Source of the DNA: a bacterium
GTDB taxonomy: Bacteria > Vulcanimicrobiota > Vulcanimicrobiia > Vulcanimicrobiales > Vulcanimicrobiaceae
Direction of reading: 5' to 3'
NCBI GenBank assembly: GCA_028869385.1
Contig: JAGWSR010000018.1
Coordinates: forward strand, 1-38,061
Length of the DNA: 38,061 nt
Below the pieces are notes generated by a model, which saw nothing but the letters and a program-made list of their open reading frames with translations, was not told the origin of the DNA and did not search any database. Positions 22,544 through 30,505 of the stretch are shown piece by piece. A program made the position numbers and the translations under genes. Within the stretch, counting starts at the first letter, position 1. Each line of letters starts with the position of its first letter.

Positions 22544-23206
22544 CTAGCTGTTCGAAAGCAACGCGCGCATCTCGCGCAGCGTCGCGGCGGGCGCATCGGT
22601 GCCGAACACGCTCGACCCCATCACGATCGCGCGCGCGCCCGCATCGACGACCGCGCGCAGGTTCTCCTTGCCCACGCCGCCATCGACTTCGAGGATGCAG
22701 GCGGGATTGCGCGCGTCGATCAGCGCGCGCGCCTCGCGCAATTTTTCATACGAGCGCGGGATGAACTTCTGGCCGCCGAAGCCGGGATTGACGCTCATCA
22801 CGAGCACGAGGTCGCAATCCTCGATGATATCTTGCAGCATCGCGACCGGCGTCTGCGGACAGATCGAGATGCCCGCCTTGGCGCCGAGCGAGCGGATGTG
22901 CGCGAGCAGGCGCTGGGCGTGCGGCGTCGCTTCGTAATGAAAGGTGATGATATCGGCGCCCGCAGCGCGAAAGTCGTCGACGTAGCGCTCGGGCTCGACG
23001 ATCATCAGGTGGCAATCGAACGGGCGCTGCGAGAGCTTGCGCAGGTCGCCGATGATCTTCGGACCCCACGTGAGGTTCGGGACGAAGCGCCCGTCCATCA
23101 CGTCGAGGTGCAGAAAGTCGGCGCCGCCCGCTTCGATCTCGGCGATCTGGTCGGCGATGCGCGCAAAATCGGCGGAGAGCAGCGACGGGGCGAAGATGAC
23201 GCTCAC
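22544..23206 (-). CDS. rpe: ribulose-phosphate 3-epimerase
   Basis: A 220-residue TIM-barrel enzyme of the pentose phosphate pathway that interconverts ribulose 5-phosphate and xylulose 5-phosphate. Landmarks are FAPSLLSADFARI, HLDVMDGRFVPNLTWGP (catalytic Asp and metal-binding His), FDCHLMIVEPE, VMSVNPGFGGQKF and LEVDGGVGKEN with the second catalytic Asp. The GTG start overlaps the stop of the PASTA gene as GTGA. The PASTA-rpe neighbourhood recalls prkC-rsgA-rpe of Firmicutes, although rsgA is missing here. Confidence 0.97.
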   Translation of the reverse strand: MSVIFAPSLLSADFARIADQIAEIEAGGADFLHLDVMDGRFVPNLTWGPKIIGDLRKLSQRPFDCHLMIVEPERYVDDFRAAGADIITFHYEATPHAQRLLAHIRSLGAKAGISICPQTPVAMLQDIIEDCDLVLVMSVNPGFGGQKFIPRSYEKLREARALIDARNPACILEVDGGVGKENLRAVVDAGARAIVMGSSVFGTDAPAATLREMRALLSNS

Positions 23207-24231
23207 GGTGTAGCTCCCGGTGAGGGCGAGGTTTTCGGACGTCGATCGTACACGGCGGCCGGCTCGTTTCCGAGGCGCGTCTCGCCCACGAGCACGTCGT
23301 CGACAAAGAAATCGACGACCGACGTTCCGAGCGCCGCAACGGTAAAGTCGAGTTTTTGCCCCGGCTGCGCGTAGGCGCGATAGATATCGTACTGACCGGT
23401 GGCGTCGCGCATGCGCAGCACGACCTTGACCGATTGCCCCGGTCCGATACCTTGCGGCACGGGAACCGAGACGAGCAGATGTACCTGACGCAGTAGATAG
23501 CCCGACTCGTTCGGGCCCGCGCTGACCTGCAGCGAGACGGGGTCGTACGGTGCGACCTTGGTTCCCGGCGCGACCGACTGACGCGCGATGACGCCGTGCG
23601 CGGGGCCGTGCGCGCCGAGCGGCGTCCAGACGAGCTGGCCGAGTTTGACGCCGAGTTTGTGCGCCAGGGTGCGTGCGTCGTCGACCTTCATGCCGACGAA
23701 GCTCGGTAACGTGATCTCGGCGATGCCGCCCTTGCTTACCGTGAGATTCACGGTGCCGCCTTCATACACGTTCGCGAGCGGCTGCGGATCTTGCGCGATC
23801 ACGTGCCCCTCGGGAACGACGTCGCTCTTGACCGAGGTCACTTTGCCGAGTTGCAGGTGCGCTCGCGAGAGATCGAGTTCGACCTCGCGCATCGATTGAT
23901 AGCGCAGATCGGGCATGAGGCGCGAGACCATGCCGTCGCTCACCACGAAGCTCACCTGACGTCCCTCGCGCACCTTCGTGCCGGCCTCGGGGCGTTGCGT
24001 GACGACCACTCCCTTTGGATAGCGATCGCTCGTCGCGTGATCGACCTCGACCGCGGTCAGGTGCATGCGCTGCGCCGACGACGACGCGTCGCCGAAGCTC
24101 TGCCCGACGAACGAGGGCACCGTCACCGTGTCGCTCGGCGGCGAGAGAAAGCCGTGGATCTCGTGCGCGAACCAGACGACGACGCCGACGAAGCACGCGA
24201 AGACGATCGGGAAGACCCAATCGCGCGGCAC
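23203..24231 (-). CDS. membrane-anchored PASTA-domain protein without kinase domain
   Basis: A protein of at least 342 residues with one N-terminal transmembrane helix (WVFPIVFACFVGVVVWFA) and three extracellular PASTA domains: about residues 35-100 (TVTVPSFVGQSF...), 101-168 (LMPDLRYQSMREV...) and 170-240 (ITLPSFVGMKVDDA...). A C-terminal beta-rich region of about 100 residues follows. PASTA domains bind peptidoglycan or lipid II fragments and are usually attached to a Ser/Thr kinase (PrkC) or a penicillin-binding protein; neither is present. The first listed start is GTG 24231. A CTG at 24273, in frame and seven bases after GGAGG, would add 14 residues, including DWREIVHEY. Confidence 0.85.
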   Translation of the reverse strand: MPRDWVFPIVFACFVGVVVWFAHEIHGFLSPPSDTVTVPSFVGQSFGDASSSAQRMHLTAVEVDHATSDRYPKGVVVTQRPEAGTKVREGRQVSFVVSDGMVSRLMPDLRYQSMREVELDLSRAHLQLGKVTSVKSDVVPEGHVIAQDPQPLANVYEGGTVNLTVSKGGIAEITLPSFVGMKVDDARTLAHKLGVKLGQLVWTPLGAHGPAHGVIARQSVAPGTKVAPYDPVSLQVSAGPNESGYLLRQVHLLVSVPVPQGIGPGQSVKVVLRMRDATGQYDIYRAYAQPGQKLDFTVAALGTSVVDFFVDDVLVGETRLGNEPAAVYDRRPKTSPSPGATP

Positions 24232-24269
24232 GTACTCGTGGACGATCTCTCGCCAATCGCTCGAAGAGT

Positions 24270-25010
24270 TCAGGCGAGGGCCTCCATCGCGGCATCGCTC
24301 ACGTCGAGATTGCTGAAGACGCGCGCGGCATCTTCGTGATCTTCGAGCGCTTCGAGAAAGGCGAGCACGTCGCGCAGTTGCGCGCCCTCGGGCGCGACCT
24401 TCTGCTTGGCGCGAACGCCGAGATATGCATCTTTCACGACGAGCCCGGCGGAGCGCAGCGCATCACGCGCAGCGGCAAGCTGCGTTGGTTCCGTATACAC
24501 GAACGAGACCGGTTCCTCGAACTCGAGATCCACCACCCCGTCCACGAGCGCCGCTTCGGTGAGCGCATCCTCGTCGCGGCCGCCCGGATCGATCTCGACG
24601 ATGCCGACCGGATCGAACATCCACGCAACCGAGCCGCTCTCGCCGAGGGTGCCGCCGTGCTTCGAAAAGAGAAAGCGGAACTCACCCGCGGTGCGGTTGC
24701 GATTGTCGGTCTGCGAATCGACGATGACGGCGATGCCGTGCGGGCCGTAGCCCTCGTAGCGCAGCTCCTCGATCTCTTTCTCGCCGCCCGCGCCCGACCC
24801 GCGCCCGATCGCGCGTTTGATATTGTCCTGGGGCATATTGTGCTCGCGCGCCTTCTCGACCGCGAGCTTCAGGCGGTGATTGGACTCCGGATCGGGCGAA
24901 CCACCCTTCGCCGCGAGCGTGATCTCTTTGCTCAGCTTGGTGAAGAGCGCGCCGCGCTGCGCGTCGGACTTGCCCTTATCGAGCTTGATGTTTTGCCACT
25001 TACGACCCAT
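24270..25010 (-). CDS. yebC: YebC/PmpR family regulatory protein
   Basis: A full-length 246-residue YebC. It begins GRKWQNIKLDKGKSDAQRG, close to the classical AGHSKWANIKHRK start, and continues with GRGSGAGGEKEIEELRYEGYGPHGIAVIV and NRNRTAGEFRFLFSKHGG, the family core. Members act as transcription regulators or, for one branch, assist translation of proline-rich stretches. Three-domain alpha/beta layout, no membrane segments. It lies between the large glycosyltransferase gene and the PASTA gene and probably belongs to the same transcript. Confidence 0.95.
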   Translation of the reverse strand: MGRKWQNIKLDKGKSDAQRGALFTKLSKEITLAAKGGSPDPESNHRLKLAVEKAREHNMPQDNIKRAIGRGSGAGGEKEIEELRYEGYGPHGIAVIVDSQTDNRNRTAGEFRFLFSKHGGTLGESGSVAWMFDPVGIVEIDPGGRDEDALTEAALVDGVVDLEFEEPVSFVYTEPTQLAAARDALRSAGLVVKDAYLGVRAKQKVAPEGAQLRDVLAFLEALEDHEDAARVFSNLDVSDAAMEALA

Positions 25011-25043
25011 ATGTTCGAACCATTTCCTCGCGTACTCTCTTCG

Positions 25044-28000
25044 CTATCCGGGCCCGACGATCCACTTCTCGATCCACATCCGGCTGTGCCACGCATTCCA
25101 CGTGATCGGCTGCGCCGAGAGGATGGGGTAGAAAAAGACGAAGCAGAGCCCGATCGCGAGCACGACCCCGCCGACCGCGGCGATGCCGACCCAGCGCCCG
25201 TTCGGGCCGCGGCTCTTCGCCCACTCCCAGATGCGCTGCAGCACGATCGCGTTGCAGAGACAGATCAGCGGGATGTCCACGTAAAAGTGGTAGGCGAAGG
25301 TGATGCGCGGCGACTTCATCCACGGCAGCCACTGCAAGAGGTAGGTGAGTACGATCAGCGCGTAGGCTTTGCGCCGCTCCCTCCATGCGAGGAAGCCGAC
25401 GATCGGGACCGCGAGCAGCCCGAACCACATGTTGAACGGATTCGGCATCGAGGTGATCTCCTCGACGCAACAGCCGTTATTATCGCTCTTGTTCGTGCGG
25501 CCGTCTTGGTAGTAGTACGCGATCGGCACGTAGTCGAGCGGCCACTCCCACCACTGCGAGGAGTACGGATGCGTGGCTTTGAGCGTGTCGTGATACTCGA
25601 ACATCGAGTACTGGCGATAGACCACGTCGTTGAAGTTGTGGATCTCGGCCGGATCGGGCGAGTGACGCACGAGATCCGGCACCCACACGAGCCCGTACAC
25701 CGTCGCCGCGATGAAGACGATCGTCGCGAGCGCGCCGTCGAGACGGAAGCCGCGCGGATTGCCCCAGAGCATCGGGCGGCGCTCGCGTACGACGCGCTGC
25801 AGCCAGACGAAGATCAACGCCGTGAAGCTCACGCCGAAGCCCATGACGCCGTACCACTTCGAGCTCACCAAGAGTCCGAGCGCGACGGTGAAGATCACGA
25901 GCCAGAGCGTGGCCGAGGACCCGCGCTCGCGTTCGTTCTCGGTACGAATCTCGTTCTGCGCGTAGGTGGCGCTGCCCGCGGGCGTCGCGTACGTGACGCT
26001 CGCGTCGGGGCGATAGGTGATCGTTACCTCGCCGTCATTCGCCACGAGGGCGCCCGAGCGGTTGCCCGAGATATCCCCCGCACCGATCTTGGCCTTGCCG
26101 CCGTTGCCGCTCTCGATCGTTCCGCCGTCGGGCGCATGAAGCGAGGTGCCGCTCGCGGAGCGCAGCGCGTACGAGCCGTCGGGGAAGGTGAGTTCGCGCG
26201 AACCGTCGCCGAAGAGCCGCGTGAAGAGCACGTAGCGCGCGAGCAGATAGAAGCCGAGCGCCGCGTAGAGCGCGACGATGATCATCGACGCCTTGTCGAG
26301 CGGAGGCCACGCGAACTTCCACGCGCCGACGACCGCCGCGCCGAGTAGGAGCGAGACCCCGGCCGCGACGCCGAAGGCGAGCGGCGGCACGACGACGTGC
26401 GCGCGCTCCTCGACCTGCGAGGCGATAAGAAAGCGGTAGAACGCATAGACGGCCGCAAGCGAGAACACGACGACGAAACCTTCCGGCGTCGCGATTCGCG
26501 ACTGCACGAAGTGCATGCCGTCGAAGATGAGCAGCGTCGATGCGATCGCGGCGAAGAGCGTCGAGCCGGTGACGCGCTTGGCGAACGCGTAGAGCAGCAT
26601 TACGACGAGCGCGCCGAAGAGCACGTCGAGGAAGCGCCAGCCCATCGCGTTGTCGCCGTGCTGCAGGCCGCCGAAGAGCATGACGGAGAGCGTCACCAGC
26701 AGCTTCGAGAGCGGCGGATGCGTGTTCTCGTAGATGCGCATGTTCTTCAGATACTCTTCGGCCGCGCGCGCGAAGTAGATTTCGTCGAAGATCTTCGTTC
26801 CCGGCAGCCAATAGTTGACGTACGAGAGTACGAAGCTCGCGACGCCGAGCGCGCCCATCACGAGGTAGTCGAGCGGCGCGCGCAGTCGCGCGAGCCCTTC
26901 GGTCGGATCGAACCACTCCCGCGCGCGCGCCGAGAATTGCGCGAAGAAGGCCTCGGCTTCTAACGAGGCGGCGCTCGGTTTCGCATCCGGTGCGCGCTCT
27001 TCGGCATCGACGCCGAGATAGAGATAGCCGAGCACGAAGAACGTGCCGACCGCGAGGAGCGCGTAGAAGATCGTGATCGGGCCCCAGAGGTTGAGCGGAT
27101 TGGCGCCCGGCGTCTGCGACGAGACCGCGCTCAAATACTGCAGCGAGTACACGAGGTTGGCATAGAGCACGAGCGAGAGCACGAGCGCGCCCCACAGGTA
27201 GCGGCGCGCGAGCGGCACGCACGCGACCGCGAAGAGCAGCGCGTCGAACGAGTACCGCTCGTGCATGCGCGTCGCCAGGATGAAGAACGCGAGGAGCGCG
27301 AGCGTGCAGGCTTCGAGCAGCGCCGCCGCGGTGCGCGCCTGCACGTAGCGCCAGACGATGAGCGCGAGCGCCGCGATGACGAGGCCGATACCCCACACGT
27401 ACTGCGGCGCGCGCAGAAAGAGAAAGCCGGTGGTCGCATCGTCGCGCTGCCAAAACGCGCCGTGCAACGCCCACAGGTTGAAGGCGTTGACCGTGTTGTA
27501 CGGATAGACGTTCGAGCCGAAGTGGTATTGGCCGAGCAGCCAGGTCAGCGCCGCGATCGGATTGCTTGGGTGGAACGGCTCGGTCAGCAAAATCGTGAAT
27601 GCGAACGCCCCGACGATGCCGAGCAGCGTTCCCATGATGCGCGCGCGACGGCGCTGTGCATCGACGAACGCGAAGGCGAGAAAGATCGGGATCACCGCCG
27701 CCGCCTGCGGCTTGATCAAGAGCGAGTAGGCGAGCGCGATCCACGCGACCGGAATCTCCCACCCGAGCGAACCCACCGGGCGATCGTCGGAGCGCAGCAG
27801 CAGATACGCCGCGAGCAGCACGAAGAGCCCGGCGAAGGCGTCCACCTGCCCCCAGTTGGCCGAGATGTAGATCGTCGCAGGATTCAGCACGTAGAGCGCC
27901 GCCGCGCCGAAGGCAACGACGGGGCGCGCGAAGCGGCAGCCGATGCGATAGATCAGCGCGCCGATCGCGAGATCGGCGAAGATCGCGGGCAACTTCGTGA

Positions 28001-28304
28001 GCAGCATCAGGATGCCGAAGCCCGGATCGTGCGAACGCAGCGGCGCCCAGAGATGCCCGATGAGGGCGAGCACGTAGAAATATCCCGGCGGATAATCGGC
28101 GAAGCCCGTCTGGCTGTAGAAGTTCGCGAAGCCGTGGTCGAGGAGCGAGATCGCCCACGCTTCAAACGTGGCGACGTCGTTGCGGAACCCCTGATCGCCG
28201 ACGAAGAGCAGCCGAATCAAGAAGCCCACGATGAGCAAGGCAGGCATGCCCCACGGGAGCATGCGCTCCCAGACGGACGTGCGGACGTTCGTCCCCGAAT
28301 TCAC
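25044..28304 (-). CDS. giant fusion of two GT-C glycosyltransferases (Gpi18-like + PMT/GT39-like)
   Basis: A 1086-residue polytopic membrane protein. The N-terminal half (to about residue 420) has its own first-loop acidic residues (GDQGFRNDVATFEAW), the FADYPPGYFY segment and roughly ten helices, like the mannosyltransferase/Gpi18-type GT-C family. A soluble linker rich in Ala and Glu (about 425-470) follows. The C-terminal half is a protein-O-mannosyltransferase (PMT, GT39): DEIYFARAAEEYL with Asp507-Glu508, and NTHPPLSKLLV, then another set of helices. A beta-rich, non-hydrophobic insert occupies about residues 697-798. Two catalytic units in one chain could add successive sugars to a lipid or protein. 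The GTG start at 28304 follows an AGAGGA about eleven bases upstream; a longer frame reaches into the polyprenyl synthase and is spurious. Confidence 0.82.
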   Translation of the reverse strand: MNSGTNVRTSVWERMLPWGMPALLIVGFLIRLLFVGDQGFRNDVATFEAWAISLLDHGFANFYSQTGFADYPPGYFYVLALIGHLWAPLRSHDPGFGILMLLTKLPAIFADLAIGALIYRIGCRFARPVVAFGAAALYVLNPATIYISANWGQVDAFAGLFVLLAAYLLLRSDDRPVGSLGWEIPVAWIALAYSLLIKPQAAAVIPIFLAFAFVDAQRRRARIMGTLLGIVGAFAFTILLTEPFHPSNPIAALTWLLGQYHFGSNVYPYNTVNAFNLWALHGAFWQRDDATTGFLFLRAPQYVWGIGLVIAALALIVWRYVQARTAAALLEACTLALLAFFILATRMHERYSFDALLFAVACVPLARRYLWGALVLSLVLYANLVYSLQYLSAVSSQTPGANPLNLWGPITIFYALLAVGTFFVLGYLYLGVDAEERAPDAKPSAASLEAEAFFAQFSARAREWFDPTEGLARLRAPLDYLVMGALGVASFVLSYVNYWLPGTKIFDEIYFARAAEEYLKNMRIYENTHPPLSKLLVTLSVMLFGGLQHGDNAMGWRFLDVLFGALVVMLLYAFAKRVTGSTLFAAIASTLLIFDGMHFVQSRIATPEGFVVVFSLAAVYAFYRFLIASQVEERAHVVVPPLAFGVAAGVSLLLGAAVVGAWKFAWPPLDKASMIIVALYAALGFYLLARYVLFTRLFGDGSRELTFPDGSYALRSASGTSLHAPDGGTIESGNGGKAKIGAGDISGNRSGALVANDGEVTITYRPDASVTYATPAGSATYAQNEIRTENERERGSSATLWLVIFTVALGLLVSSKWYGVMGFGVSFTALIFVWLQRVVRERRPMLWGNPRGFRLDGALATIVFIAATVYGLVWVPDLVRHSPDPAEIHNFNDVVYRQYSMFEYHDTLKATHPYSSQWWEWPLDYVPIAYYYQDGRTNKSDNNGCCVEEITSMPNPFNMWFGLLAVPIVGFLAWRERRKAYALIVLTYLLQWLPWMKSPRITFAYHFYVDIPLICLCNAIVLQRIWEWAKSRGPNGRWVGIAAVGGVVLAIGLCFVFFYPILSAQPITWNAWHSRMWIEKWIVGPG

Positions 28305-28321
28305 GAAGCGGTGATCCTCTC

Positions 28322-29221
28322 TTAAACGAGGGTGCCGAGCAGGTACTCGCGCAGCGCCGCGCTCGGGTGGCGCTCCACGACTGCCATAGGTTCTGCGATG
28401 GCACGCGCCGCCGCCTGTTGCGCCCCGAGCGAGACCAGGGCCTCCACGACCCGCTCCACCTCGGTCGGCTCGAGGGCCCGCCCCGCGGCGTACGCCGTGG
28501 CGACCACGCTGCGGGCCGGCGAGGCCGGCTGCGCGAGCGCCCAGACGACGGGAAAGGTCCACTTGCGCCGGGCGAGATCGTTGCCGCTCACCTTGCCCGT
28601 CGCATCGCTCGAGGCCCAGATGCCGAGCACGTCGTCGCGAATTTGAAAGGCCCGGCCATAGGCGCGCCCGAGCTCGGCGTAGCCCTCGACGGCCCGATCG
28701 GTGGCCCCGGCCGCCTGCGCGCCGAGCACGAACGAGGCCTCGAAGAGCGCCCCGGTCTTGCACGCGATCATGTGGTGGTACGCATCGAGATCCACGTGCG
28801 TCGCGCCCTCGAACTGCAGGTCGAGCGCTTGACCCTCGCACATCACGCGATGCGCCTCATGGAGCGTACGCACCATCTCCAGCACGCGCGCGCCTTCCAG
28901 GTGCTCGCTCGCGCGCGCGAGCGTGAGGAAGCTGATCGCGCACATCGCATCGCCCGCGTTGATCGCCTGCGCGACGCCGTACACGTTCCAGAGCGTCCGC
29001 CGACCGTGACGCAACTCGTCGCGATCCTCGATGTCGTCGTGCACGAGCGAGTAGTTATGCAGAATCTCCACCGCCGCGGCGGCGTCGAGCACGCGTTCGA
29101 GCGGTGCGGCCTCGGCGAGCGCGGTGCGCATCGCGATCTGCGGGCGCAGGCGCTTGCCGCGGCGGATCGTCGCGCGATCCTCGCCGTAGCCGAAATGGTA
29201 GAGCAGCATATCGGCGACCAA
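28322..29221 (-). CDS. polyprenyl (FPP/GGPP-type) diphosphate synthase
   Basis: A trans-isoprenyl diphosphate synthase. RRGKRLRP binds diphosphate, LVHDDIED holds the first aspartate-rich motif, and QIRDDVLGIW the second, in the DDxxG form seen in some GGPP/squalene-linked synthases. KTGALFEAS and ARRKWTFPVVWAL are further family blocks. It makes the C15-C20 precursor needed by the carotenoid genes. From the TTG at 29221, GKRLRP falls at residue 22, whereas the family usually has about 45 before it. In-frame sequence with family-like composition (IERFEAHLEDRIRGYRGSS) continues upstream to position 29278 or further but offers no ATG, GTG or TTG. The true start may be a rare ATT or ATC. Confidence 0.9.
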   Translation of the reverse strand: MVADMLLYHFGYGEDRATIRRGKRLRPQIAMRTALAEAAPLERVLDAAAAVEILHNYSLVHDDIEDRDELRHGRRTLWNVYGVAQAINAGDAMCAISFLTLARASEHLEGARVLEMVRTLHEAHRVMCEGQALDLQFEGATHVDLDAYHHMIACKTGALFEASFVLGAQAAGATDRAVEGYAELGRAYGRAFQIRDDVLGIWASSDATGKVSGNDLARRKWTFPVVWALAQPASPARSVVATAYAAGRALEPTEVERVVEALVSLGAQQAAARAIAEPMAVVERHPSAALREYLLGTLV

Positions 29222-29273
29222 CGACGATCCCCGATACCCTCGGATGCGGTCTTCTAGGTGCGCTTCGAAGCGC

Positions 29274-29885
29274 TCAATCGGCTCGACGATCGTTCTCCTT
29301 CTGCAGCGCGTCGATCGCGTTCATCACCAACTCCGTATAGCTCGCCAACGACTCCTTGGTTGCCTTTCCACCACCCGGCGGGGGCGGGATCGATGGGCCG
29401 AACGCGAGCCGAACGCGCGTGCGAAAGGGCTTCGCATCGCGTGTCCCGGCAATCGCGCACGGCACGACCGGTACCTGTGCGGCATTCGCGAGCCACGCAA
29501 CGCCCAACCGCGCATCCTGCTCGCCGTCGAGATTCCGGCGTCCCTCCGGAAAGAGCCCGACGCTCTGCCCGGCACGCAAGAGCTTCAACGATGCCATCAA
29601 CGGACCGCGCGCGCTGCCTTCGCGGTTCACGGGAAACGCATTGACGACCGGCAGCAACCAGCGGAGGATCGGCTTCGAGAAGAGTTCTTGCTTCGCCATG
29701 AAGTGCACGTCGCGACCGTTCGCAAACGCGCCGAATACCGGCGGATCGAGATACGACACGTGATTGCCCGCTAGGATGAACGCTCCCGTGCGCGGCACGT
29801 TCTCGCGACCGACGGCGCGTGCGCGGTAGAACACGCGGCCTCCGAGGCGCACCCAGAACGCGAAGAAGCGAAAGCCGAGCGTCAC
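29274..29885 (-). CDS. PlsC-like 1-acylglycerol-phosphate acyltransferase 1
   Basis: A 203-residue membrane-associated acyltransferase of the LPLAT/PlsC family. The catalytic HxxxxD motif is NHVSYLDPP (His42, Asp47), VNREGSARG follows, and FPEGRRNLDG is the acceptor-phosphate motif. An N-terminal hydrophobic segment (FRFFAFWVRLG) anchors it. Such enzymes acylate lysophosphatidate or related lipids. The GTG start overlaps the second acyltransferase stop by 4 bases. The pairing with cmk follows a pattern seen in Firmicutes. An additional role in acylating a glycosyl-carotenoid cannot be ruled out. Confidence 0.92.
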   Translation of the reverse strand: MTLGFRFFAFWVRLGGRVFYRARAVGRENVPRTGAFILAGNHVSYLDPPVFGAFANGRDVHFMAKQELFSKPILRWLLPVVNAFPVNREGSARGPLMASLKLLRAGQSVGLFPEGRRNLDGEQDARLGVAWLANAAQVPVVPCAIAGTRDAKPFRTRVRLAFGPSIPPPPGGGKATKESLASYTELVMNAIDALQKENDRRAD

Positions 29886-30505
29886 GGCGTTTCGCGCAGG
29901 GCTGCGATCGCGGCCATGATCTCATCGGTGAATCGCAGCAGGTCCTCGCGCGTCGCCTTGCGATCGGTCGGGAGCGCGAGCGGCTTGCCGTAGATCACGC
30001 GCACGGGCGGGCGCGGACGCTCCTTGGCGCGATCGCTGTTGATGATCGCGGCGGGAACCACCGGCGCGCCGCTCATCGCCGCGAGCATCGCCACGCCCAT
30101 CTGCGCCTGCTTATCGCCTTCGACGTTGCGCCCGCCCTCGGGAAAGATGCCGACGCAGCCGCCGCGCTTCAGGATTTCGAGTGCATGCTTGATTGCGGCG
30201 CGCGCGCTGCCCTCGCGATCGACCGGAAACGCCCCCATCGTCGCGATCATCGGCCCGAGGATGCGAATCTCGAAGAGTTCCTTTTTGGCCATGTACGCGA
30301 TGCGACGCGGAAAGTACGCACCGACGAGCGGCGGATCGAGCCAAGAGATATGATTGGCCGCAAGGATGACCGGGCCGCTGCGCGGGGCGTTCTCGATGCC
30401 GTAGGTGCGCAGACGGTAATCTTTCCATGCGACGAAGCGCGTGACGAGCCGCCAAAAATAGAACGACGGAATGACGATGAAATCGGGAAAGGTGATGAAC
30501 TTCAT
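29882..30505 (-). CDS. PlsC-like 1-acylglycerol-phosphate acyltransferase 2
   Basis: A 207-residue paralogue of the next acyltransferase downstream. NHISWLDPPLVG carries the HxxxxD motif (His52, Asp57), VDREGSARAAIKHALEIL the second block and IFPEGGRNVEG the third. An N-terminal amphipathic or membrane segment (FPDFIVIPSFYFWRLV) is present. The two are clearly related but their C-termini differ, so they may prefer different acceptors. Its ATG overlaps the cmk stop as ATGA. Confidence 0.92.
   Translation of the reverse strand: MKFITFPDFIVIPSFYFWRLVTRFVAWKDYRLRTYGIENAPRSGPVILAANHISWLDPPLVGAYFPRRIAYMAKKELFEIRILGPMIATMGAFPVDREGSARAAIKHALEILKRGGCVGIFPEGGRNVEGDKQAQMGVAMLAAMSGAPVVPAAIINSDRAKERPRPPVRVIYGKPLALPTDRKATREDLLRFTDEIMAAIAALRETP

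Noticed and set aside
24015-26348. 777-residue plus-strand open frame across yebC and the fusion glycosyltransferase
   Set aside because: Antisense artefact covering parts of three real genes.
28305-28841. Long N-terminal extension of the fusion glycosyltransferase
   Set aside because: The upstream part of that open frame overlaps the polyprenyl synthase, is Arg/Gly-rich and lacks hydrophobic segments; the GTG at 28304 starts just before the first membrane helix.
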